Positions 13,258 to 24,945 of a stretch of 64,000 nt of DNA are shown piece after piece. Where the stretch lies: positions 490,331 to 554,330 of the forward strand of contig JAYKAV010000411.1 of assembly GCA_035582835.1 (NCBI GenBank), in the 5' to 3' direction. The first letter of the stretch is position 1. Every line of letters starts with the position of its first letter. The notes under the pieces were generated by a model. That model saw only the letters and a program-made list of their open reading frames with translations, searched no databases and was not told where the DNA came from. This stretch comes from Phoebastria nigripes. Lineage: Eukaryota; Chordata; Aves; Procellariiformes; Diomedeidae. The position numbers and the translations under genes were made by a program.

Positions 13258-15047
13258 AAGGCTGAAAATTTTCAGAAAGTGCCTTGCAATACTGGTCCAC
13301 AGTAAACTTGTGTACCTACGGTGTGACCGAATCCCATCACCCTCATTTCCTTGTCATTAAAAACAAATTGTGAGAAGTACTCCAGATAACTCACGATGCT
13401 GAGCAATATGAAAGCTCTGGGCTGCTGTCATGCCCTGCGGCGAGGATGGCAAGATCCTGCAGCGGTTCGTGGTTCCCTCTCTGCAGGGAAGGACACCAGC
13501 TGAAGAGCTCCAGAAGGTCTGTCTGTGCCAAGTCTGGGCAGTCGCTGAGAAAGGGCCAGGTGAAACTCCTGTTGACGTCTCAGAAGTGGGGACATGCGTC
13601 TCTCAGGCTGATACAGGGGCTATGTCAGTACTTTGTTTTCTTTTGCATTTGTAAGTTGACTGACTGTTCCCTTTCTGCAGGGTGGCTCTGTGGAGGTGAT
13701 GTGGCACAAAAAGTCAGGAGGGAGGTGAGCTCTGCTTCCCCTGGCCTGCGGGAACTGGAAGAGTTGGCGCGCCCTGTCTCTGCTTTGACCCCTTGGTGGA
13801 TGCAAGCTCTTTCCAGGGCCTTGTACAGCCCCAGCATGATCATACAGGGGTTTCTGAGCTTACTGGCACAGATGGAATACAAAGACTTATGAATGAAGTT
13901 GGGATGGCTGGCTCTCAAATAAAATTAAAAATAGCCCCCGGCTTTCTGAATTATCCAAGTTTATTGGTTCTTGAACAAGAAAAAGATTTAAGGCAGACAC
14001 ATTAGATACCCTTAAGAATTTAGTTAAGTTTGCCTTTCCACATGATAGAATGTGATGTGTCTATTCCTAATCCTGGAAGGACTTTAAATGCTGTTTTTCT
14101 GGCTTATATGGATATTCCAGGGAATCTCGAGTAGCCTTCTTTTTCCTGTGGGCAGGTTCAAGGGTGGAAGATGGGGGGAGTAGGCAAGAGTGGCAACATA
14201 AAGCTGTTCTTTTGTTGTAACAGGATCATGGTATGGAAATGGTTGACAACCACTGCAGTTGGATTTTACAGGGAAATTCGAATTATCACACTAAAAAAGA
14301 ACCCATTTTTATCATTCACAGGTCCTGAAATAGCATGTCATGGGTGTAAGCACTGAGCATTGCCTGTGCTTGGCCTCAGGTTAAGCTAATTTGGAGGAAT
14401 GATAGATAAAATTTTATTGCTGGCATTTGTGGTTTTTTTTTTAAGTGACAGCTGTTAGCAGCTGCTTGGTGGTTTGGAGTGTTAGAAGTAGCCCAAGCAC
14501 AGCTAGACCTGTGAGCAGAGTTCAGGTAAAGCAGCAGTCGAAGATGCATGGGGCTTTGCCATTTCCTCACTGAGTAACCCCATACGTGTGTAGGTGGGTA
14601 GTATAGCCAGTTTATTTCCAGATAATTTATGCTTTTATCCAACTATAGAGCACATAATAAAAAACCCTCTTTCAAAATGTTTGCAGATGTTCTCCTTTGG
14701 CTTTTTTCATTCCAGTTGCAAACTTCCTGTGTTTCCCATACAGAGTCTTGCCTTTGAGAAAGAAAGTACATTTTAAAAGTTGTAGCTACTTCTGCACCTC
14801 ACAAATGAGATCAGCTTCAGCTTAGCACAGTAATTTCATTCTGGTGGGAAAAGTCTCTACCCTGTGTTAAAACCTCACCTGATTAGACTCTGGGTTTGAG
14901 TAGAATGAAGAAATAGTTAGAAAAAAATCAAGCGTTGTTGTTTACAGATTGTATGCTTTGCTAGCCTGATAAAAACTTGCTGTTCTAAATAAATGCATCA
15001 AACGTTCATTGGATTAGGAGTGTAGAAAAGCAAACGTGTTCAAATCT
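13258..15047. other. Non-coding DNA with one GC-richer patch
   Basis: 13430-13830 is GC-richer than its surroundings and holds a 148-codon plus-strand frame (13446-13892) that is overlapped by open minus-strand frames over the same bases. No domain, signal peptide or splice pattern was recognised and the product looks like chance translation. The rest is AT-rich and featureless. Confidence 0.5.
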
Positions 15048-15260
15048 TAAACACATCATAATTTTAAGCGTCCACAAGTGTTTAAAAAGTGTTGGTAGGA
15101 ATGAGCACATATATCCATTCACTAGTTAAATATCATAACCTGTTTCTTTTCTAAACACATGCGCAAGGGAACAGAACACATTTAAAATGTTAAACACATT
15201 GACATGTTTACAATGTGTTGCAAGAAAGTGTTTAACTTCTTGTGCTCCAAAGCTAAACAC
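15048..15260. promoter_or_regulatory. Heptamer cluster (TAAACAC/GTGTTTA), possible enhancer
   Basis: Exact copies lie at 15048-15054, 15078-15084, 15152-15158, 15191-15197, 15228-15234 and 15254-15260, on both strands, with a variant ATGTTTAC at 15205-15212. TAAACA/TGTTTA is the core of forkhead (FOX) sites; whether a FOX protein binds here is inference. The copies are not in a regular tandem array, so simple repeat expansion does not explain them well. The clustering itself is directly visible. Confidence 0.45.
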
Positions 15261-16984
15261 TTTGGAATTAGAGGGTTTACTAATTCTGCATTTATTCAAT
15301 ATGACTATCACTTGCTGACACTTATTGGATAAAGTTTGAATGGATTCAGAGACGATTGAAAAAATTAATCGGAGAGGGAGGAACACTTTAGCTTTGGAAC
15401 CATAAGGGAAAAAGATGTGAGTTAATAGTCTATGGTGTTTTGTAGTTTATGTATATGTCCCAGTGAGCAAATAATTAAAAAAAAAATTGACTCCAGATTT
15501 ATGAACTGTCCCGTATCTGGTTCATGTAAATACTAGTACTGATCATTAGTTCAAATTAGAGGTCAAATTAGAATTCATTTACAAGGTGCATTTAAAATAA
15601 ACCTTTAGAAATAAAATCAAGTTTTAAGTAAAACGCTATCTCATTGGCCTCCCAGATCACAAAATTAACCCTAGGAATCCTGGATCAGTAGAGTCGGCGT
15701 GGCAGTACGGCAAGGGCAGGGTGAGGAGGTAACACTGCTAATCTTTTCAGCGGGATTTTTAAAAGTACACTGTTCTGGCCTAGTTTTCTTTTTTGTTGAC
15801 CCGGTTCTGAGGCTTTTTATAGTTTAACTTCCAATTACCATGNAACCAAAGATAAGCTCAGTGCTTTTAGCCCTATCTGATTTGCAGGGAAGTTGATGGG
15901 GGAAGCCGGACTTAAGCCCATTTGGTGAAGAAGATGCGCTCTGCCATCTCTGGTGCATCTCCACTTGGAGCCCGGCGCAATGCTGGTGCAGAAGCTGAAG
16001 CTGCGGACTGGTGGTTTGTCAGACCTCAGGTACAGGCCAAAGGGTCTAGTTGTGCTGCAGGGCACCGCGTGGTTACCTGCACTGACTCCAGATGTAAAAC
16101 GAATGAACAAAATACCTGAGTGAAAGCATGGAGCTCTTAAAACCCATCAGAAATGGAAACTCTCCAGAAATGTGGAGGGTAGCTGAAGGCAGCTTAAAAA
16201 GCACTTNGCTGGAGCTTTAGGCAGCAGGTGCCCTGGTAAGGGAAAACGATTAGAAGATGGCCTTATTGCTGACATCCCTTCTCATCTTTTTTGTAAGTTT
16301 AACTTAACTTGGGCAGAGAAGGCTAACTATTACTCTGTATAGCATACATTTGGGAGGTACTGCATTCCTCAGTACCCCTCCTCCCAGCATGTGAATGATG
16401 TATTTTAAATGGAGATTATGAAAACAAAAGTTAAAAAAATCAGTGTAACTGATCTAAGGTTAAGAGCTACATTTGGGAAGTTAAGGCTACATTTAAACTG
16501 AGTGACGGATGCTCTCGCATGAGGGGTCCATCCAGCCATAGTGCCTGGTTTTCTTCCCATAGATGTAGTGTGTATCCTTGGTAAGACACAACATAACTGT
16601 GGGTGTAATAGAAAATCTCAGGATGATGAAAGGATACTTGAGGTGAAAAGCCATGGGTTCCAAATGCAGCGGAAAGCAATGGATATCAGAATAAGTGTAG
16701 CATGGTGAGTGGTTGATGACGAAAAGCTTACAATACCAAAGGANCTCTTCATAGGAGCAATAGGCAGTGTTGCATCAAAAAAAAGGGCTTTCATCTGAGA
16801 GTAAATGAACATTTTAAATTTTCTGTTGGATACAGGTGCATGACTCAAGATCGCACTTGTGTAATACCAAAAGAAAGCAACAGGTTCTTTCCTCTTTTGG
16901 TTAAGAGGAAACCTGGTCTCGCATGGCAGTCTTGTTCAGNAAATGAAATATAGGGGTAAATAACAACTTGGAAAACTGCAATTT
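15261..16984. other. Unique non-coding DNA, no feature recognised
   Basis: Nothing recognised. Short frames near 15835-16119 are open on both strands. Ambiguous bases at 15843, 16207, 16743 and 16940. Confidence 0.55.
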
Positions 16985-17243
16985 TGTGCTGGTTTTGACT
17001 GGGATAGAGTTAATTTTCTTCACAGTAGCTAGTATGGGGCTATGTTTTGGATTTCTGCTGAAAACAGTGNTGATAATACAGGGATGTTTTCGTTACTGCT
17101 GAGCAGNGCTTACGCAGAGTCAAGGCCTTTGCTGCTCCTCNCCCCACCCCACCAGNGAGNAGGCTGGGGGTGCGCAAGAAGTTGGGAGGGGACACAGCNN
17201 GGACAGCTGACCCCAACTGACCAAAGGGATANTCCNTACCATA

Positions 17244-17251
17244 TGACGTCA
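17244..17251 (+). promoter_or_regulatory. CRE palindrome in the LTR
   Basis: TGACGTCA, the perfect cAMP-response-element palindrome recognised by CREB/ATF proteins, lies about 10 bases upstream of the LTR TATA box. The motif is directly seen; function is inference. Confidence 0.7.
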
Positions 17252-17258
17252 TGCTCAG

Positions 17259-17266
17259 CATATAAA
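17259..17266 (+). promoter_or_regulatory. LTR TATA box
   Basis: CATATAAAG follows the CRE and precedes a purine-rich GGGGGAAGAAGGAGGAAG stretch, the expected U3/R junction of this LTR. Confidence 0.7.
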
Positions 17267-17447
17267 GCTGGGGGAAGAAGGAGGAAGCAGGGTACGTTTG
17301 GAGTGATGGCGTTTGTCTTCCCAAGTAACCGTTACGCGTGATGGAGCCCTGCTTTCCTGGAGATGGCTGAACACCTGCCTGCCGATGGGAAGCAGTGAAT
17401 GAATTCCTTGTTTTGCTTTGCTTGCATGCNNGGCTTTTGCTTTGCCT

Positions 17448-17453
17448 NTTAAA
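17448..17453 (+). terminator. LTR polyadenylation signal
   Basis: NTTAAA (the first base is ambiguous, probably making ATTAAA) followed by a T-rich CTGTCTTTATCTC segment, as expected for the R/U5 boundary of the LTR. Confidence 0.55.
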
Positions 17454-17505
17454 CTGTCTTTATCTCAACCCACGAGTTTTCTCATTTTTATTCTTCCGAG
17501 AGGCA

Positions 17506-20500
17506 GGGGAACATATTAGTTGTTGAAGGTGTGTCCAGGGTTTTGTTTCATGGAGAGGGTGCCATCAGTGCAGTGGTAGGGAATATGATTTTCTCACCTG
17601 CCCTCTGGACTGTGCTGGGCACTGAGATACTAAGATACCTGAGATATGGGAAGGTTTCCTTTTCTTTGTAAAAGAGAGAACACTGAGGTCTACCTGATGA
17701 TAATTTGACCTGGGTATTTAAGATAGGAAGGGCAATATCTACGGTAAACTTGTACCTAGATTAGCTTGAATGCCNCCAGGGCAGTGCTGGTGTAGAGGTT
17801 GCACCTTTTCAATATTGTGGTTAAAACTGGAGACTAGGTGTGTATGAATCACTAGAAAAAACGATGGTCAAAGTGCTCATGTAGGTGATGTTTACTNGCA
17901 CAACTTTGTCACCTCTTTCATTCATGGAGATGTGGGTTTTTTCAGCTACGCAGGTATAATTTGCACACTGAATAACAAATCAGGGAGAGTTCTGGTGTTA
18001 CAGAAGATTTGTGCTAGATAAACACTACACATGTATACAAGCGAATATCTGCCACTTCTTGTTCAATTCAGGTTAAATAAGGACTGATGTTGCACCTGTA
18101 GAGGATGGGACTTTCAAATTTTCAGTGCAATCAAACTTTTTAGCAGACTGTGGGTCAGATAGCATGCTACTGGACCCTGTTAGAGACTGAAGGGAGAAAT
18201 CTTAGTTGTTGATGGAATTTTGCTTAAAGGCAGCAGGATGGTGATTCCTAAGGTGTTATAGNAAAATGTATAGGAAAAGACACATGAAGGTCATTTAGGG
18301 ATTGGAAAATGAGAGAGAAAGGCCAGAAATGCTTTTTACTGGCCTCAAATAACAGTCACTTTGAGGAAGTTGTTCAGGCCTGTCTCTGGTGCCAGAAATA
18401 TAAACCAAGTGAAGTGGCCTGTGTTGGTGGTATAGGAAAAACTGGCTCCTGAAGCAAAGTAGGTGGGTTTGTTTGCCTTGGCTAAGAGAAGCTATGTATG
18501 TGTTCTAGAATATAATTCTGCTTTTTATGTGATGGCTTTACTAGAAGATGCATCTGAGTAGAAGACTGTGTACATTGATTGCATTTTCATTGGATATAGN
18601 AGGTATAGCATGATCTGACTGAGCCCTGGTTTGATCATCACTTAAGTGCAACCACCACTCCACATTATACCCAGTCTCCTGGCTGGTACAAGCAGGTGCC
18701 AAAATAATAAAGTATCTACTGAAAAGGATTGTAGGGTCAGATTCTGGCAGATATTTAGCACGGCGGAAGGGCAGAGTGGAGCCAGTGAAGGATGGGGTTG
18801 TCTCTACTGCCATAAAATAAGACTGCATGAAGCGTCAAAGCAAATGGTAACATCACCAGAGGTTTGCAGAGTGTATAGAGAGTCAATGTGATGAAACAAA
18901 AACTTGTGACTGGAGACCCCCAAATCGACACCTCTTTGTTGAAAAGAAATGCCCACTATGTCTAATATTTCATATTCACCACAATGACAGTAGTTGTCGA
19001 TTTAGGCCGACACATCCAGAAGCAGGGAATAGGCAAACACTCCTCCCAGCACCCAGAAGGAGGAAAGCAAGGGCGAGTGTAGTAGGATCAGGCAGCTGAG
19101 CAGGCAGGCTGCCTGACCCAGGCCAAGCTAATGCATGCCAATTTTACAAGGAAGATGGGGTATGATGTGTTTGTTGGGTGTGTTATGCTGTGGGTTCACC
19201 CCATGCTCAACAGCAGGAATTCGGACACGGGATAGGGAAGACCTCTCTCAGACTCCTGAGCTCCCACTGCTTTCTGAACAGCTAGATGTTTATGTCTTGG
19301 GGAAAGCAGCTAAAACAGAAACCTAGCGCTTACCTAGTACAGCCTGCTGCTGCTTCTTGCAGCTTATGGCTTTCAACCACTTGTTCTGATGTCTCCTCCT
19401 CTGAGAGCTCTTTCCGCAGAGGGCNGATCATTAGCGATTGCTATTCTGCTGAGCCTCAGGCCATTGAGTGTTTTGGTTTTAGGTCGATTCATTATTTGAC
19501 TAGAGCATCCTGTGGTTAACGGCAGTGCCCAGATAGTCCTGCTNTCTCTGGAGACACTTGTCTGATTGGTCTAATGTTTTCTTCCTCAGGGTGCTCACTG
19601 ATGCTGAAACAGTGTTGGTCAGGCTTCATCTTTTCATCCTGCAAGAGGTTGCCTTGGGTTTGCGAGAGGCTGCTGAAACCTGTCCCTGGGTGCTTGGCAG
19701 CTGGGAGTCNCTCTGACACGCAGTCGAAGGCTCTGGTAGCACCACAAACCCTACGTTTTTCCTTCATACTCTGTTCAGGTATTTTGTTGGCACAGAAGTG
19801 ACAACAGGTGCAAATCAATATAAAGAAGCATATGGGAAATTTCTGGTTCAGTGGAAGGTTTTCATGCAGAAAATGTGTCGGTGACACTGCTAATTAAGAT
19901 GTTACTCTCATCTCATGCACTGTTCGCCTGTATAATGAGTTTGAAGGAAACTTTAGCATCTAAACATATGGGCATAAGTATGGGAAGCGAAGAGGTTACG
20001 TGTATCAATACAGAATGATATGGACGATGTTTAAAGCCAGTGGGGACGGCAGACTTGCTGGCTGCCAGCAGGATCTATTTCTGAGGAAGCAACAGAGTTG
20101 TGATTTTTTTCGTTCTCAGCAAAATTAAAACTGTTGGAAAGAGAAACACTTTCGTTACAGCATTACGAGAATCATTAATTTCCCAAGTTTCATGATTTTT
20201 CTGTAGCTGCACGTGATCTTTCTGTGGGGAAGGGCATTTGTGTGAGTGAACAGGGGAATGGAAAGGGGTATGACAACTGGAAGTGAATTCCTCACAGGAA
20301 TGTGAGGAGTCAGCCATAAAATTGTATTTCCCCTCAAGACCATAAGGCTAGATCTACAGGAGGTTATAAGTCCCAGATCATGCACACAATGCAGCGGCAT
20401 GGATCAGGCTGAAGAGTGGAGTGGCATTCCTTGAAGTCTTAACGCTGGGGGAAAATCCCATTGCAACCAAACTAGAAGTGCATGGACAATGAGAACAAAG

Positions 20501-20984
20501 GTGGTTAAAGAGTATCCAAACAAAATTTACTTTTACATAAAGCACTTTTAATCCTCAGAGACTGTTTCTGTACTGGTATTTCTGTTGGAAAAACCCTAGA
20601 AGTAGAAAAAACAAATTTTTTTTTACACTTATCATAGTGGAAAAAAGATTGGCTAAATAGGAAGGGAAAGAAAGAAGCAGAAAAAGAAATTTTTAAATAA
20701 AATANATTTTGAAGTTTTTAAAGATAAGGCCAAGAAATGCCTTTTGCAGTCTGGGAGTGAGAAAATTCCTTCAAATCTTTGAGTGAATTCCTGTCCTTCT
20801 TTTCCTAGCCTTCAATCATTGCTTTCGAGTGTCTGTCACCCTTTTGGTCAGTCAAATGATCCAGATAATTTGGTAAAACTGTCATGTTTTCATCATCATT
20901 TCTTTACAGTATATGTTTTCTGTTGCCCACACATTATAACAGCAGAGATTTTATGTTTACTACTGGTTTATTGATGACAGTTTG
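17506..20984. other. Unique non-coding DNA, no feature recognised
   Basis: No exon or transposon recognised. A 9-base inverted pair AAATCGACA (18922-18930) and TGTCGATTT (18995-19003) is present. Frames around 19516-19887 on both strands contain ambiguous bases and no known motif. Confidence 0.5.
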
Positions 20985-22000
20985 AATATCATCCGTGTTA
21001 GTACAGATTCCTGTTGAACCAGTCAATGGCAGGTCCTCATCAACACCTTTCTGAAATCTGTCTGTTATCTTCTGCATAGCTATTTACCATGTAGCCCACT
21101 GATCATGCACAGTGCTAATTAGAATATTTGTGGTACTGATTCAAATGCTTTGCAAAAGTTTATAGATACTATTTTTTGGCTAGAATTTTATTTTTTATCA
21201 ATCACATTCATAATGCTAANGAAAAATGAAAACAGACTTCTTGTACAGGCTTTATTTATCTATTTTATTTAGGTCTGCTGTCCTGCTTGTTTAATATCAG
21301 CATGATATTAATCTTTCTGACCTGGAACTTTCCTAGTGCTGCAAAATCTGGTCCATGAACCGCAGTTTGTTCAGGACAGCAGATTTTAAAGTTTTTTCTA
21401 GCTGATGTTTAACTTCAGCATTTGCTATCATAGGGCCATATCCCTCACCTAACTGTTAAATCCATATTTGGTTAACCACTTACCTGAGCAGTATTTTATC
21501 ATCCTTGTGTGTGTATCATCCTTCTTTTCAAGTATTAAAACAGAAAAACTAACAAATACTTCTGCTTTTTTAACAGTATCAACACACTTACTTTTTCCTT
21601 CACATGAAGGACAAGGACATGNTGAGACTAATTTTTTGTTTCCGAACACAAAAAGCCCTCCTTTTTCTTCCCCCTGAAATCTAACAGTCCTATATTTCTC
21701 CCGAAGTCTTTGTTTTCTCTTATCTAATTTTGCATTTCATAACTTTGAATTATTATCAATTACTATCTATTCTTCCTTAATATCNTTTATTATCTATATA
21801 TTTTTAATTAATTACCTTTGGTTTACTGTTGACTTGACAGTAAGGTTTGGTGTCTTTTCGGCTGAAGTTGTTCCCTCTCCAAAATGAATTATGGCTCTTG
21901 GGACATTTAGTAAGCTCTACCTAAAGTAGTCTCGAACTCCTTNAGACATTGATTTAAATGGAAGCAAGACTGGACTCAGCTGTGGCTCTCTAAGTTTATC
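20985..22000 (-). mobile_element. Ancient LINE (CR1/L3-like) with RT fragment (antisense)
   Basis: Minus-strand translation of 21131-21174 gives SINFCKAFESVPQ, which fits the reverse-transcriptase block 'LDFSKAFDTVPH' of CR1-clade LINEs. Flanking plus-strand text agrees with the antisense of old sauropsid LINEs: 'CTTATCTAATTTTGCATTTC' plus 'TTACTATCTATTCTTCC' (21720-21780) and 'TTATGGCTCTTGGGACATTTAGTAAG' (21889-21915). All frames are interrupted and the order of blocks suggests internal rearrangement or gaps. The match is old and diverged; ends are approximate. Confidence 0.65.
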
Positions 22001-22094
22001 CTCATGATAGTTTTATTTCTGAGCGCAGAAGTGGCACCTTTCCCATCATTGCCCATTCACAAGGGATGAGAGAGACGTAGAAAAGGCCAAAGCA

Positions 22095-22295
22095 GGATAT
22101 GAAGGGGAGCCATAGGAAACCTGAGCTCACTTCCTCGCTCTGCTTCGGGCATCCTATGATATGTGGGCAAGTAACATTGACCCTCTGTGCCTTCCTTCCT
22201 GCGGGATGGAAATAACACTACTGCGTTGCCTCCAGAGGGGCATTGTGAGAAGAAATCTGTAATGACTATGAAGTGCTTTGAAAACACTATGATGG
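22095..22295 (+). mobile_element. MIR-like SINE
   Basis: In MIR order: 'GAGCTCACTTCCTCGCTCTGC', 'GTGGGCAAGTAACATTGACC', 'CTCTGTGCCTTCCTTCCTGCGGGATGGAAATAACACTAC', 'GGCATTGTGAGAAGAAAT' and 'GAAGTGCTTTGAAAAC'. These correspond to the MIR tRNA-related part, core, 'CTGTGCCTCAGTTTCC', 'AAATGGGGATAATAATA', 'TTGTGAGGATTAAAT' and 'AAGCGCTT' blocks. This is the clearest MIR-like copy in the window. Confidence 0.75.
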
Positions 22296-24825
22296 GGAAC
22301 AGGTAAACAAAACACCCAGAAGAGCCATTTCTATGCTTCTCTCCAGTCCTGGCTTAGTGACATTAAGGGTCAGTCTCCATCCACAAAATCAAAAGTCTTT
22401 TGACTCTGGTGGCTATGCGTGGAAGGCAATGGGTGGGAGTTTCAGTGTCTCCTTTGTTCTGTGGCCTCTCCAAGGGACCTCATTTGTCCTTGCAGGCTGT
22501 CCTCTGGCGTTGGTTACTATTTGCTCCCTGAAAGCTTCCAAGTTGTTTGCTTCCCCCTGCCCCCAGAATGGTTTTGTGTTCCATTTCTCTTTTCCTAGTG
22601 CCATCTCCTTTTAGGCTTTTTATTTTTTCATGTCTCCAGCATTATCTTTTTTTTTTGCCCAGCTGCTGGTCCTTTCCCATGTGTTGCTTATGAAGGGGAC
22701 AGAGCATGTCTGTTCATGCAGTGGTTGCCACTTGCTGCCTCAAGCAACAGCTCTGCTGTACTGCTGGGGCTGTACCACAGCGTAGCCCTCCCTAGTGCGA
22801 GGTGCTGGCTCTCCTCATTCGTGTATGTGCAGACAGGCACTGTTTCCAGAGCCATATACACTACACGAGTTCGTAGTTGCACACATATGGGTTGCACTTC
22901 TGTGCTGGAGACACCATGTGTTACCAGCAGGCTACCCCAGTGGTAAAAAGTGTGGGGCCNTGATGAACTGATCCTGGTTCAGAATAACTTTCTTTCTGGT
23001 GTGTCTGGGAGGAGGTTTAAATCAAGGTGAGTTCGTAGGTCCCATTCACTNCACGGTTCCCCAAATATATATATCAGCACAGCTGTGGCTGTGCAGCGTG
23101 GCCGTGTGCAGGTGAACCTNGGATTGCTCCTGGATACCCTTTATTATGAAACCCCGCAGCACTAGAGGTTAGATAACCACCTTCGCTTTTGTCACTTTCT
23201 TAATCACTCTTCTACCCATACACATTACTTGGGCATTTTTTGGCTTTAAACCATTTATGGTCCTCTCTGGACTAAGTGCCTTTCCACTCCACTTATGTCA
23301 CAGCAGGACACTTCATATTCTCAAGTTACATATTCTTCTCTGCTGCACCAGTGGTGTGGGTGTAATTTACACTCATCCAACTATTTACAGCAATTCTCTT
23401 ATTGGCGTGGATTCAGCTCNCAGCTAATCAGCGCATCAGATTCAAGCACAATTCCAAAGCGTTTGCATGGAGATAAGAAACCAATGATAAGTCATTATTT
23501 CAGTAGCCCGTTACTGTGANTATAATGTCATGTAACGTATAAGAAAAAGTATGATGTGTTTTAACAGAGAGTAAAAGACATAAATTGTATACAAAATACT
23601 CTCGACATAAATTCCTTTTTAACTGCNCATCTCATTCTTACACAACCTCGGGTAACTTGACCTTCTTAATTGCCATATTTACAGTAGAAATTTGATACTG
23701 GACTGATTGCAAATGTATTTCTAATGGATTTTCCCCAGAGTTATTTCAATAAAGTCTGGTGAGAACCTTTTCATTGCTTTTTGTATTACTTATAAAAATG
23801 TTCTTAGAAGCAGTCATTTTTAACAAATGATCATCTGTTTGCCTTTTTTTGCCTTTGATTTGTTTGCTGGACTTCGTGTTCTTTGGAATTTCTTGTAATA
23901 ATGGTATAAGGAGTTTGTTCCACGAGACTTCTGTTATTTTGAAAAAGCGGCCCTAAATTTAAGCTTCCCATAGTTAATGGGGCTTTCAATTCAGGACACC
24001 TTTAAGATGACAGTCAATCAGCCTGAATAAATAAGTAAAATAAAATTAATTAAACAATGGAGGGGAAAAAAATGATAGCTGCAATTCTGAAGTTCATTAT
24101 GCCTCAAAACCACTAAACACTGTGGGTGCAAATGTGCCAGCATTGCCTAGCTGTGTTAGCAGTTGCACTGGTTCAGCTGGTAGCTGTGATACAGAGGAAA
24201 GCCCCAGTCTAAGTTGGGGCCTGATGGAAATTTGTGCAAATCATAATACTAGGAAGATTTTGCTTGGGGGTGTTGACAGATTTGACACCGCAGCCAAAAA
24301 GAGGGGATGGGGGCCTATCAAAAACGGAGTAACAATCAGCGGTAGTGAGATGAGATTTGGACTTCGAGGAGGATGGAAAGAACCCAAAAGAGACCAGATA
24401 GGGAAAGCTTTGTGGGACCTCTTGCAAAATAAAAAGAACGGAAATATGAAATGGAAAGCTATAGGACACCTTAGAAACCGAAGAGTGAGACAGCGGAAAG
24501 CTGTGGATCTTGGATGGAGAAGTCATGACAGTGATTCCAGAGAGGTGGATGGGAAGGAAATTAAATGCATTTGGAGATGATCTGGGGGAGCTGAAGGGGA
24601 TGAATTGCAGCATTAAGACACTGTTCTGCCCCCTTTGAGGATAAGGGGCTGAGTTTGTCCTCATCGACCTGAATGAAACAGTTTTCCACTACTGGAAGCT
24701 CTGTGGGAGCCTTGTGGTCTGAGAATGAAAAGAGTCAAAGCCGTACAGAGGGAAGGAGGCTATTGGTACCAGAAAGCAGCGAGGCACCTAGGTAATCTCT
24801 AACTGTTATAGAGTAAGCCTATGTG
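22296..24825. other. Unique non-coding DNA with a purine-rich block
   Basis: 22330-22950 is GC-richer with overlapping open frames on both strands and no recognisable domain. 24240-24600 is strikingly purine-rich on the plus strand, with a 152-codon plus-strand frame (first codon GTG) mirrored by a 151-codon minus-strand frame; no known motif was found. The rest is AT-rich. Confidence 0.5.
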
Positions 24826-24945
24826 GGGCCAAATTCTGCTCTCAGCTTGCCTAGTAAAACCAGAAAATTTACCACTTTCCCTGAAAAAGTTCCCACAGGC
24901 TTACATGAGCAACATAACTGTGTTGCTGAGACCAGAGTTTGGCTC
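24826..24945. repeat. Palindromic MITE-like relic
   Basis: The left end GGGCCAAATTCTGCTCTCAG (24826-24845) is the near reverse complement of the right end CTGAGACCAGAGTTTGGCTC (24926-24945); 16 of 20 positions agree by eye. The interior is unrelated. This is the shape of an old non-autonomous DNA transposon; sequences beginning GGGCCAAATTCTG are frequent in sauropsid genomes, but I cannot name the family. Confidence 0.6.

Larger units (their letters stand above)
16985..17505 (+). mobile_element. Avian endogenous retrovirus solo-type LTR
   Basis: I recognise this as a copy of an LTR family common in bird genomes, running from a TGTGCTGGTTTTGACTGGG start, through a CATATGACGTCATGC promoter block and TATAAAG, to a pyrimidine-rich end after CAACCCACGAG. 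No gag, pol or env sequence, primer-binding site or polypurine tract is seen on either side, so it is a solo LTR, or one with its 3' end cut: the expected terminal CA is ambiguous (AGGCA at 17501-17505) and no target-site duplication is evident. Twelve of its ~520 bases are N. The ERV class is not assigned. Confidence 0.85.

Noticed and set aside
13446..13892. 148-codon frame and a minus-strand counterpart that looked faintly receptor-like
   Set aside because: Both strands are open because of GC-rich composition, and the apparent resemblance does not extend beyond a few residues.
18922..19003. Inverted pair AAATCGACA/TGTCGATTT as transposon ends
   Set aside because: Only 9 bases, no target-site duplication and no extended inverted repeat.
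24122..24580. 152-codon plus-strand frame
   Set aside because: Starts at GTG, lies in purine-skewed DNA and is mirrored by an open minus frame; no recognisable motif.
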